A DNA stretch of 7,962 bases from Anaerolineae bacterium (GTDB taxonomy: Bacteria; Chloroflexota; Anaerolineae; Promineifilales; Promineifilaceae). The notes under the pieces were generated by a model. The model saw nothing but the letters and a program-made list of their open reading frames with translations. It ran no database searches and had not been told where the DNA came from. Shown one piece after another: positions 1-6,539 of this stretch. Location: positions 1 through 7,962 of the forward strand of contig JANQSK010000072.1 in NCBI GenBank assembly GCA_028284105.1, read 5' to 3'. Position 1 is the stretch's first letter; every line of letters starts with the position of its first letter. The position numbers and the translations under genes are program-made.

Positions 1-530
1 AGTGCATGTTCGGTTTGTTCGGGCGTGAGTTGATAACGGCGGGCGTACATGGCGGCACAGCCGAGTGCGTTCCATGCACCGGATGTGTGGTAATCACAGG
101 TCGTCGCGTGCAAAGTAATTCCTGCCCGAATAGCGATTTCATACCCTACAACGAGCGTGGTCAATAGCTCTTTGCCACTAACAGGCTGCCCCTCTTTATC
201 GTTTACAAGCGCAAGCACCGCTGGAATAAGCGCCACACCTGCGTGTCCTTTGGTCACTTGATACCCATCGTGCATATCGACTGCATCAGCCGCCATGGCG
301 TGGGCAAACACAGCGCCTGGTAGAGAAACGGAACGGCCGTCTAGCCATAACTTTGTTGCATCCCCTCCATAAGCAATTGCGGCAAAATCATATACAATGT
401 CTGCTAGCTCTGTTTGTCGCCCAGTGATAACCACTCCCAGTGCATCAAGCAGGCACCGCTTGGCAGCATGAATGACGTTTGGGGGGATATCATCGTAGGT
501 TAATTCATGTATAAAGTTTGTAAAATGCAT
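1..530 (-). CDS. MmgE/PrpD family protein, N-terminal part (runs off the left edge)
   Basis: Reading the minus strand from the ATG at 530 gives 176 residues that stay open to base 3, so the C-terminal part lies outside the window. The start MHFTNFIHELTYDDIPPNVI, followed by AAKRCLLDALGVVITG (residues 22-37), is the usual opening of the MmgE/PrpD all-helical domain. FAHAMAADAVDMHDGYQ (75-91) and GHAGVALIPAVLAL (95-108) match the conserved segment normally rich in Asp and His around the active site. YHTSGAWNALGCAAM (147-161) matches the H-x-TG-x-W-x-x-x-G-AA segment. Known members are 2-methylcitrate dehydratase (PrpD), cis-aconitate decarboxylase and iminodisuccinate epimerase; all handle small polycarboxylates in the cytoplasm. 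The sequence does not settle which reaction applies. GAAGG eight bases before the ATG supports the start. The gene is divergent from the dehydratase at 744. Family assignment is firm, substrate unknown. Confidence 0.88.
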   Translation of the reverse strand, partial: MHFTNFIHELTYDDIPPNVIHAAKRCLLDALGVVITGRQTELADIVYDFAAIAYGGDATKLWLDGRSVSLPGAVFAHAMAADAVDMHDGYQVTKGHAGVALIPAVLALVNDKEGQPVSGKELLTTLVVGYEIAIRAGITLHATTCDYHTSGAWNALGCAAMYARRYQLTPEQTEHA

Positions 531-743
531 CCTTTCATCCTTCGGCTCAGTTGTGTTGGTTTGCTATTTATTTTTGACCGTCAATTTTAGTTTCACAATA
601 GACCAAACTGCCAACAGAACGGCCGTTTTATTGAATCAATCGCCAAATCTTTTGTAAGCGATTGGGGTTTATGGTTCAATTTAGGAATAAACTGAGCAGA
701 CATGATAGGGTTTTATATCCTGTTGTGTCTAGAAGAGGAACTG
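531..743. promoter_or_regulatory. Divergent intergenic region between the MmgE/PrpD and dehydratase genes
   Basis: This 213-bp spacer must carry the promoters of both divergent genes. I see no convincing pair of -35 and -10 boxes in either direction. The best plus-strand candidate is TTGACC (574-579), 17 bases before a poor AATAGA (597-602). TTGACC is part of a small palindrome, TTGAC-c-GTCAA (574-584), which could be an operator. A 7-bp inverted repeat, CAATCGC (637-643) and GCGATTG (658-664), could form a hairpin in the leader of the dehydratase; no T-tract follows, so it is not a classical terminator. One copy of the ACGGCCGT octamer sits at 619-626. AGAGG just upstream of 744 is the dehydratase ribosome binding site. 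Confidence 0.35.
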
Positions 744-1706
744 ATGCAAAACGAAACCCACCTTGTGACCTTAGAAGAAATATTGACCGCCCAATCTGCT
801 ATCAAAGATAAAGTTCATCGCACCCCCATGGCATATTCAAGCTTTTTTTCCAATTTGACGGGGCATGAGGTTTCTTTAAAACTTGAGCTATTTCAAAAAA
901 CTGGCTCGTTTAAAGTGCGCGGAGTTTCCAATAAGATGGCCTCGTTATCACCTGAAGCGATGAAGAAAGGGGTGATTACGCTTTCTGCTGGGAATGCGGC
1001 TCAGGCTGTGGCATGGGGGGCGACACAATATGGTGTGCCATCGACTGTCATTATGCCGCAGAACAGTGTTGTGATGAAGCAACACGCCACGCGTGGGTAT
1101 GGGGGTGATGTTTTGTTAACGGATGGCAATCTGCTTGAGTATTGTATGCAGGTTAAAGAAGAACGTGATTTGACATTGGTGCATCCGTTTGATGATTTGC
1201 ATCTTATTGCCGGCCATGGCTCGCTTGGTTTAGAAATCTTAGAAGATTTACCTGAGTGTGATGTGGTGTTTGTTGGCATTGGTGGGGGTGGATTGATTTC
1301 TGGAGTTGCAACGGCCGTTAAGCATAAAAACCCCAACACAAAAATTATTGGCGTTGAACCAGAGGGTGCGCCGACTTTAACCAACAGTCTAGAAAAAGGG
1401 GAAGCGCTGCCGTTATCAGATGTTAACACTATTGCGGATGGGTTAGGAGCACCCTTTGCTGGCAAACATACCTATCAGCACGTCAAAGCATTTGTGGATG
1501 AAGTCGTTCTTGTATCTGAGGGTGAGATCAAAACTGCTCTGCGAATGATTTGGGAGCGATGCAAGGTAATGGCTGAACCGGCGGCGGCAGCATCCGTCGC
1601 CGCACTCATTCATAATAAAGTTGAACTCCCAACTGGATCCAATGTGTGTTGCGTCATTAGTGGTGGCAACGTCGATTTGGATCAGGTCGATAAACTTTTG
1701 GCGTGA
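744..1706 (+). CDS. PLP-dependent threonine/serine dehydratase (ammonia-lyase), catabolic-type length
   Basis: This 320-residue fold-type II PLP enzyme probably deaminates L-threonine to 2-oxobutyrate and/or L-serine to pyruvate in the cytoplasm. The motif KTGSFKVRG puts the Schiff-base lysine at K57. The asparagine loop is SAGNAAQ (81-87), the glycine loop that grips the cofactor phosphate is GGGGL (180-184), and SGGN (306-309) supplies the residue facing the pyridine nitrogen. There is no C-terminal ACT domain, so the length fits catabolic TdcB-like or stand-alone dehydratases and not the roughly 500-residue feedback-controlled IlvA. An in-frame ATG at 702 would add 14 residues (MIGFYILLCLEEEL), but 744 is preceded by AGAGG at five bases and gives the normal family N-terminus. 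Oddity: the usual His of SxGNHxQ is Ala85. A specialised relative, such as a hydroxyaspartate ammonia-lyase, cannot be excluded. Confidence 0.85.
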   Translation: MQNETHLVTLEEILTAQSAIKDKVHRTPMAYSSFFSNLTGHEVSLKLELFQKTGSFKVRGVSNKMASLSPEAMKKGVITLSAGNAAQAVAWGATQYGVPSTVIMPQNSVVMKQHATRGYGGDVLLTDGNLLEYCMQVKEERDLTLVHPFDDLHLIAGHGSLGLEILEDLPECDVVFVGIGGGGLISGVATAVKHKNPNTKIIGVEPEGAPTLTNSLEKGEALPLSDVNTIADGLGAPFAGKHTYQHVKAFVDEVVLVSEGEIKTALRMIWERCKVMAEPAAAASVAALIHNKVELPTGSNVCCVISGGNVDLDQVDKLLA

Positions 1707-1710
1707 TTTC

Positions 1711-1719
1711 TGCTATACT
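1711..1719 (+). promoter_or_regulatory. Extended -10 promoter for the YchF-family gene
   Basis: TGCTATACT contains a TGn extension directly before TATACT, which differs from the TATAAT consensus at one position. It starts four bases after the dehydratase stop codon. The sequence 16-18 bases upstream (around 1690-1697) is not a good -35 box, as is usual for extended -10 promoters. The expected transcript start near 1726 leaves a leader of about 43 bases containing AAGGA (1755-1759), the ribosome binding site for the ATG at 1769. The ATPase gene can therefore be transcribed independently of the dehydratase, although read-through is also possible because no terminator lies between them. Confidence 0.5.
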
Positions 1720-1768
1720 CCGCAGTCGATCCAAATACTACCTGAACAAATTTTAAGGAAATCGAACC

Positions 1769-2857
1769 ATGAAATTAGGGATTGTTGGTCTGCCAGGGGC
1801 AGGCAAAACGACCATTTTTAATGCTTTAACAAAAGGGGATGCGCCTACCGGCCAGAGTATGGGCGGACGGTTTGACGTTTTAACGGCTATTGTTGACGTT
1901 AAAGACGAGCGCATTGATAAGCTCACCGCCATGTTCAACCCTAAGAAAACCACCTATGCTCGTATCACCTACACCGATGTGGCAGGACTTAAGAAGGGGG
2001 CAAGTGATGGTGGTGGACTACCCGGTGAATTGCTCAACCATTTAGCTACCTTGGATGGTTTTGTGCACGTTGTGCGCGCTTTTGAAAGCGAAATATATCC
2101 ACATCCTGATGGCTCGGTTGATGCTGCCCGTGATTTAGAAGCAGTTGACACTGAATTTTTGCTTAATGACATTGGCGTTGTTGAACGACGTATTGAGAAA
2201 ATTGAAGATAGCTTGCGTAAAGGGGCTGCCAAAGACAAGGGTGCTGCTCAAAAAGAGTTGGCGATGTTCCAATTACTTAATGATACGCTGGGAGATGAAC
2301 GGCCGTTACGCAGCCTCGATCTTGACGAAGAGCAGCTTAAATCATTACGTGGCTATGGGCTCTTAACTCTCAAACCGACCGTTGTGATTTTCAACATTGG
2401 GGATGATCAAGATGAGATTGAAGCTGCATACGATTTTCCAAAGACTATTGTAAGCAATTTACGTGGAAAACTTGAAATGGAACTCTCCCAATTGAGTGCT
2501 ATGGGTGATGAAGAATCACTCGAAATGTTTATGGAAGAGTATGACGTTCAGGAGTTGAGCCTCGATAAAGTGATTCGGTTAAGCTACGATTTGATGGGCT
2601 TACATGCCTTCTTTACCGTAGGTGAAGATGAAGTGAGAGCATGGACCATTGAGCGTGGAGCTGATGCTGTTAAAGCGGCTGGTTCTATTCACTCTGACCT
2701 CGCTAAGGGGTTTATTCGTGCAGAAACGGTTGCTTATGATGATTTGATGACTTTAGGCAGTATGGCTGAGGCTCGTAATGCGGGGAAGCTTCGACAAGAA
2801 GGAAAAACGTATATCGTTCAAGATGGCGATATTATCAATGTGAAGTTTAACGTTTAA
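1769..2857 (+). CDS. ychF: YchF/OLA1-family P-loop ATPase (DUF933/TGS domain protein), divergent form
   Basis: This 362-residue protein has the full-length YchF architecture. An Obg-type nucleotide-binding domain starts with Walker A GLPGAGKTT (residues 7-15) and has the G3 motif DVAGLKKGAS (70-79). A helical coiled-coil insertion lies around 130-170. The C-terminal TGS/DUF933 domain begins near LMGLHAFFTVG (275-285) and includes VRAWTI, KGFIRAET (313-320) and the terminal GDIINVKFNV. YchF proteins bind ribosomes, hydrolyse ATP rather than GTP, and are linked to stress and redox responses. The base-recognition motif, usually NxxE in this family, reads NIGD (209-212), and the P-loop has GAGKTT where E. 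coli has NVGKST. The protein thus belongs to a divergent branch and its nucleotide preference is open. AAGGA nine bases before the ATG supports the start. Its own promoter lies upstream and a strong terminator downstream. Confidence 0.9.
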   Translation: MKLGIVGLPGAGKTTIFNALTKGDAPTGQSMGGRFDVLTAIVDVKDERIDKLTAMFNPKKTTYARITYTDVAGLKKGASDGGGLPGELLNHLATLDGFVHVVRAFESEIYPHPDGSVDAARDLEAVDTEFLLNDIGVVERRIEKIEDSLRKGAAKDKGAAQKELAMFQLLNDTLGDERPLRSLDLDEEQLKSLRGYGLLTLKPTVVIFNIGDDQDEIEAAYDFPKTIVSNLRGKLEMELSQLSAMGDEESLEMFMEEYDVQELSLDKVIRLSYDLMGLHAFFTVGEDEVRAWTIERGADAVKAAGSIHSDLAKGFIRAETVAYDDLMTLGSMAEARNAGKLRQEGKTYIVQDGDIINVKFNV

Positions 2858-2924
2858 GCTGAATATTTAAGCTAAGTGGAACACCAAGATATTTAAGGTT
2901 CCTACATTAAAAACGATTGAAATC

Positions 2925-2958
2925 AAAAAGAGCAAGAGAGACGCCTCTTGCTCTTTTT
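2925..2958. terminator. Bidirectional rho-independent terminator
   Basis: A perfect 14-bp inverted repeat, AAAAAGAGCAAGAG (2925-2938) and CTCTTGCTCTTTTT (2945-2958), encloses a six-base loop, AGACGC. On the plus strand the stem runs into TTTTTATTTTTTG, a good U-tract for ending the YchF-family transcript. On the minus strand the stem also ends in TTTTT, then GATTTC, so it can stop the aminotransferase transcript arriving from the right. The rest of this 123-bp convergent gap (2858-2924) shows no gene, only AT-rich sequence with a repeated ATATTTAAG. Confidence 0.9.
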
Positions 2959-2980
2959 ATTTTTTGATAGTTACCTTTGT

Positions 2981-4057
2981 TTATTCGACTTCGATGGTGT
3001 ATGTCCAGCCAAATCGATCAGGAATACGGCCGTATTGAATGCCAGTCAGCTCATCATACAAATGCTTTGATACATCACCAACTTGATAATCATTGATGGT
3101 GTACTCTTTATCTGCGTAGCCAAACTTGCCAACGGGCGCGATAACGGCAGCTGTGCCACAGCCAAACACCTCAGTGATTTTGCCAGACTCAATATCGGCC
3201 AGAATGTCATCGATTGAAGTGCGTTCTTCAGACACCTCATAACCGAGATCTCTGCCTAATTCCAACACAGACATGCGGGTAATCCCTGGCAAAATGCTTC
3301 CTGTTAAAGGTGGGGTAACAATCTTTTTACCTTCATACACAAAGCAGATGTTCATTGCACCCACTTCCTCGATATATTTCCCTTCAATGGCGTCTAACCA
3401 AAGCACCTGAGAATACCCCTGTTCTTTCACCTGTTCGCTCACAAACAAGCTGGCTGAATAGTTACCACCAGTCTTGGTTGCTCCAACGCCCCCTTTCACA
3501 GCGCGACGATAAGAGTCAGAGATAAACACAGAAATTGGGTTGAACCCTGCTGCAAAGTAAGCGCCTACGGGACAAACAATCACAAAATGCAAATAGGTGT
3601 GGCTTGAATAGACGCCCAATGCAGCATCGGTGGCAATCATGGCTGGACGAATATAGAGTGATGAACCTTCTGCAGTGGGTACCCAATCATGCTCAATTTC
3701 CACAAGCTGAGCTATAGCGGTGAGGTGTTCTTCTGGGTCAACGGCTGGCATCGCCATACGCATGGCTGAATTATTGAACCGCTTCATATTTTCCCAAGGA
3801 CGGAACAGATTGATATTGCCATCAGGGCGACGGTATGCTTTAAGTCCTTCAAAAATCTCTTGGGAGTAGTGCAATACGGCCGTTGATGGGGGAAGCGATA
3901 AATTTTCGTATGGGCCAATCTTGGCGCTGTGCCATCCTTCACCTTTGGTGTAATTTTGGGTAAACATTCGATTGGCAAAATTTGTACCAAATCCAAAATC
4001 AGATGTTGGCGCAGTTTTTAACGTTGCTGGGTCTAATGGGACAATTTCTATTTCCAT
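2981..4057 (-). CDS. ilvE: Branched-chain amino-acid aminotransferase
   Basis: This 358-residue fold-type IV PLP enzyme transfers the amino group between glutamate/2-oxoglutarate and the keto acids of valine, leucine and isoleucine. It is the last step of their synthesis and the first step of their breakdown. The catalytic lysine is K195 in GATKTGGNYSAS. EEVGAMNI (230-237) carries the glutamate that contacts the PLP pyridine nitrogen, and FGCGTAAVIAPVG (298-310) and GSILPGITR (253-261) complete the cofactor and substrate pocket. The opening FGFGTNFANRMF and the length match the larger eukaryote-like subgroup (about 355-365 residues), not the 309-residue E. coli enzyme. GAGGAG (4063-4068), five bases before the ATG, fixes the start. 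The stop lies 22 bases from the shared terminator. The enzyme could use products of the dehydratase pathway, but that gene is on the other strand. Confidence 0.95.
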   Translation of the reverse strand: MEIEIVPLDPATLKTAPTSDFGFGTNFANRMFTQNYTKGEGWHSAKIGPYENLSLPPSTAVLHYSQEIFEGLKAYRRPDGNINLFRPWENMKRFNNSAMRMAMPAVDPEEHLTAIAQLVEIEHDWVPTAEGSSLYIRPAMIATDAALGVYSSHTYLHFVIVCPVGAYFAAGFNPISVFISDSYRRAVKGGVGATKTGGNYSASLFVSEQVKEQGYSQVLWLDAIEGKYIEEVGAMNICFVYEGKKIVTPPLTGSILPGITRMSVLELGRDLGYEVSEERTSIDDILADIESGKITEVFGCGTAAVIAPVGKFGYADKEYTINDYQVGDVSKHLYDELTGIQYGRIPDRFGWTYTIEVE

Positions 4058-4167
4058 GGTGTCTCCTCGATTAAGCTGGTCAGCATTTCAGTTTGTCAGC
4101 ATTTTAGCTAGCCAACGATTGCTGATTGGCTGAGAGCGAAGCGGGCTGACTCGCTGACTTGCCAATT
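4058..4167 (-). promoter_or_regulatory. Leader/spacer upstream of the aminotransferase, rich in GTCAGC-type repeats
   Basis: This 110-bp gap carries the aminotransferase ribosome binding site (4063-4068) and several short repeats. The 10-mer GTCAGCATTT occurs at 4079-4088 and 4095-4104, 16 bases apart, which is about 1.5 helical turns. The inverse word GCTGAC occurs at 4145-4150 and 4153-4158. GCCAA/TTGGC words occur at 4111-4115, 4126-4130 and 4161-4165 (GCCAA, TTGGC, GCCAA), so the middle copy can pair with either neighbour and give two mutually exclusive hairpins. A possible -10 on the minus strand is TAAAAT (4101-4106), with no good -35. This could be an operator array or a simple attenuator, or a weak end for the upstream multidomain gene. 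There is no T-tract after either hairpin, so function is uncertain. Confidence 0.35.
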
Positions 4168-6399
4168 TTAAAACATATGCTCAATCATGCCAGTAGAGTT
4201 GCCGCTTACATCTTCTCGCAATGCTTGATGATCCCAACCGGGTCCTGACACCACAAAGTAATAGGTCGCCCAAACACCTGGGATTTCAGAGCACAATCGC
4301 ATAAATTCTTTCGCTTGTTTGCCTTTGTCTTCAGCTGAAACATCTTTGCTTGGGTTGCTGTACTCAGTGACAAAAATGGGTTTGTTTGGCCATCGGCGTC
4401 GCACCTTTTTCACTTCCTCAATGGCGGGGCCTTTGACCTCATCCATGTTGATGTAATAAGCATGCACGCCAATAAAATCTGCTTCGCGGATCCCTGCTTC
4501 AGCTTGGGTAAAGAATTCGTTACCATTTAGTCGGAAGCCACTGTCGTGTCCAAATGAATAAGCGGCACTTTGGCCGGGTGACAACCCCGGGAACCCTACT
4601 TTGATGCCCGGGAATTCCTGCTGGAGCAGCTTCTTGCCTTCGATGAAGTATTTGGCAAACTCAGCCCCATTTCGCCACGATCCTTTTGTTCTACCGTGAA
4701 TTAACCCTTCATGGGTTAAATTAGGCTCATTGTGGAACTCAAAATATTCAACGGTTCCTGTATCAATCAGAGGTTTGATGTCCGGTTTGACAGACTTCAC
4801 AAAATCTTCGACTGGCACGTGACGGCCGTTCCAAGATTCAAACAAGCGACAAAGCACAAATTTTGATCGATATTGATTGGCTTCAGCTGTTGTTGCCCCG
4901 CTCATAATCTTGACGGATTCAAACTTATCTCGAGCAATGGTGATATCGGCCGCTTGGGGATGGCGTGTTGCGCGATCGTGCACGCCTTTGAGCATGTGCC
5001 CAAATGACCATGCTGGGCCTGTATATTCCAATTGACCTGATTCAATTTGAGATTGTCCATCTTGGTTTACTTCTGGTTGTTTTTGTGTGCTGGACTTATA
5101 GAAGAGGGCTGATTTGATAGCCCCTTTGAGGGTTTCTTCCGCATTTTGGGCGCGTTGCTGGAGGCCATATTTGCGCAGCAGAGAGTAGGTACGGCCGTCT
5201 ACCGGATCGACAATGAGATAATCATTCCCTTGTCTTGCCAAAGCCATCACCCAATGCTGTTCTTGTTGGAAGTTATAGGGGTCTGCTGGTTCTGAATCAA
5301 CTTGGAACAGGACGGCATCGCCAGCTTGCAAAAACGAATCAATTCGACTGATGATCTCATTGTCAAAGGTGGCGTGCGGCACACCCGATCGATGGCTTGT
5401 GAAATTGCCCCAATATTTGATATGTCCAATCGACCAAGCCGGTGCCATAAAGAAGACATCCGAGCCTGAAAATCCAAACTTAGTCATTCGTTTGAATCGC
5501 TCATTGAGCTGAAGCGGTGTAAATCGTTCTTTAAAGCCTGAAAGCATCATACTGTAGCACGTAATTAAACAGCCAAACTCTTCAAAAGTTCGAGGACCAT
5601 GCCCTAAAATTTTATGCTTCCATCGAGGATCATTTTGGGAATAGTGGGTTAATCCTGTTGAAACCGGTTTTCGTGTTGAATAAATTTTGACCCACAGTGT
5701 TTCACCAAATGCAACATTTCGGTCATCGTGTAGACGCCAAGAGCTTGTGTAATGTTCATCCCTTGCTGGTGGAGCAACCATTTCAATCGTGACCAAAACT
5801 TCTTCACCCGGTTCTGCTTGGGGAGCTTTAAAAATCGTGGATCCTGCGAGGCTACTTTCACCACTTACATAGACGAGACGATATGAATCATTCCATTTGC
5901 GCTGCCCATCATTTTTAACAAGCCACTGTTTGATAAAAGTTTGCCCTTCTTCAATGGGGGTTCCATCCTCGATGGTAAAATCATCAATGTATTTTGCACT
6001 ACTTTTATGAAGCCCCGTTTGATTGTTCTGAATTGCAACAACATTAATAAAAACCCAATTCCCAAATGTTGATCCATTGGGTCTTTGTAACTGCCATTTG
6101 GTCATATAAAATTTTTCACGCGGAGCAGGAGCAGTCAATTTAAGCGTGATATCTACCTCATGACCTGCAGGAACAGTGGCTTTGTTTGCCACATCTGAAA
6201 GCTTGAATGAAGAAGCGCTAGTTAGTTTTTCTCCACCATTATTGATTTCGATGCGATTAAAACGATACCCTGAGGTCCAAGTTGTTGTTCCTGTATTTCG
6301 CATTCGCCAGGTTGCTGAAAATTCAGTTCCTTCTGGCACCCCGTCTAAATCAATACCATTTTCAAGGGTAAATGAAATAAATTTGGCAAAATGGGTCAT
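4168..6399 (-). CDS. Multidomain protein: two NBR1 Ig-like domains, C39-like peptidase domain, glycoside hydrolase-like barrel
   Basis: The 743 residues divide into four modules. Residues about 5-125 and 138-242 are NBR1-type Ig-like ('four-tryptophan') domains, with W31, W41, W102, W115 and W159, W169, W221, W236. Residues about 249-412 resemble the C39-like peptidase family: HYSQNDPRW (Q255), FGCLITCYSMML (C277 as likely nucleophile), QHWVMA (H382) and IVDPVDG (D398). Residues about 460-740 look like a clan GH-A (beta/alpha)8 glycosidase: EFHNEPN gives the acid/base E558, VHAYY (H646) follows, and FVTEYSNPS gives the nucleophile E679. Such a protein would act on peptidoglycan or glycoproteins outside the cell, but the N-terminus (MTHFAKFISFTLENG) is not a signal peptide, and no membrane segment or anchor is visible. 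AGGAG (6407-6411) precedes the ATG. Domain calls come from motifs; the glycosidase family number and substrate cannot be named from sequence alone. Confidence 0.85.
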   Translation of the reverse strand: MTHFAKFISFTLENGIDLDGVPEGTEFSATWRMRNTGTTTWTSGYRFNRIEINNGGEKLTSASSFKLSDVANKATVPAGHEVDITLKLTAPAPREKFYMTKWQLQRPNGSTFGNWVFINVVAIQNNQTGLHKSSAKYIDDFTIEDGTPIEEGQTFIKQWLVKNDGQRKWNDSYRLVYVSGESSLAGSTIFKAPQAEPGEEVLVTIEMVAPPARDEHYTSSWRLHDDRNVAFGETLWVKIYSTRKPVSTGLTHYSQNDPRWKHKILGHGPRTFEEFGCLITCYSMMLSGFKERFTPLQLNERFKRMTKFGFSGSDVFFMAPAWSIGHIKYWGNFTSHRSGVPHATFDNEIISRIDSFLQAGDAVLFQVDSEPADPYNFQQEQHWVMALARQGNDYLIVDPVDGRTYSLLRKYGLQQRAQNAEETLKGAIKSALFYKSSTQKQPEVNQDGQSQIESGQLEYTGPAWSFGHMLKGVHDRATRHPQAADITIARDKFESVKIMSGATTAEANQYRSKFVLCRLFESWNGRHVPVEDFVKSVKPDIKPLIDTGTVEYFEFHNEPNLTHEGLIHGRTKGSWRNGAEFAKYFIEGKKLLQQEFPGIKVGFPGLSPGQSAAYSFGHDSGFRLNGNEFFTQAEAGIREADFIGVHAYYINMDEVKGPAIEEVKKVRRRWPNKPIFVTEYSNPSKDVSAEDKGKQAKEFMRLCSEIPGVWATYYFVVSGPGWDHQALREDVSGNSTGMIEHMF

Positions 6400-6476
6400 A
6401 TAGGAACTCCTGTTTGGGGCTGAATTGCTATTGGATTAGTTTTACACATAGGCTGAAACTGTTTGGTCTTGGTTTG

Positions 6477-6505
6477 ATTTTATGGGACTGTACTAGGTGT
6501 GTCAA
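6477..6505 (-). promoter_or_regulatory. Near-consensus sigma-70-type promoter of the NBR1/C39/glycosidase gene
   Basis: On the minus strand there is a perfect -35 box TTGACA (6500-6505), a 17-base spacer and TAAAAT (6477-6482), which matches the -10 consensus at five of six positions. Predicted transcription starts near 6470 and leaves a leader of about 70 bases before the ATG at 6399. The promoter lies between this gene and the creatininase-family gene, so the large gene can be expressed alone. The -35 box is embedded in the palindrome described separately, which suggests negative control. Confidence 0.75.
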
Positions 6506-6521
6506 TTATCAATTGACGCAC
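6497..6521. promoter_or_regulatory. Operator-like inverted repeat over the -35 box
   Basis: Arms GTGTGTCAATT (6497-6507) and AATTGACGCAC (6511-6521) are separated by ATC and differ from perfect symmetry at one position. The repeat covers the whole -35 hexamer of the promoter at 6477-6505, the typical place for a repressor dimer to block RNA polymerase. It also lies 18 bases after the creatininase-family stop codon, so in RNA it could form a hairpin. No U-tract follows on the minus strand, so a terminator role is less likely. The regulator is not encoded in this window. Confidence 0.55.
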
Positions 6522-6539
6522 CAAAAGTCATAAAGTGTT

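Noticed and set aside
702..743. Upstream in-frame ATG extending the dehydratase by 14 residues
   Set aside because: No ribosome binding site precedes it, the added MIGFYILLCLEEEL does not match the family, and AGAGG lies five bases before the ATG at 744.
1001..1465. 154-residue open frame antisense to the dehydratase
   Set aside because: It lies wholly inside a well-supported gene, has low-complexity Pro/Ser/Thr composition and no recognisable family.
4058..4167. T-box or leucine-type leader peptide controlling ilvE
   Set aside because: No conserved T-box sequence, no specifier stem, and no short frame rich in branched-chain codons were found.
6176..6403. 75-residue plus-strand open frame overlapping the start of the NBR1 gene
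   Set aside because: It overlaps strongly supported coding sequence in antisense and has no ribosome binding site or recognisable motif.
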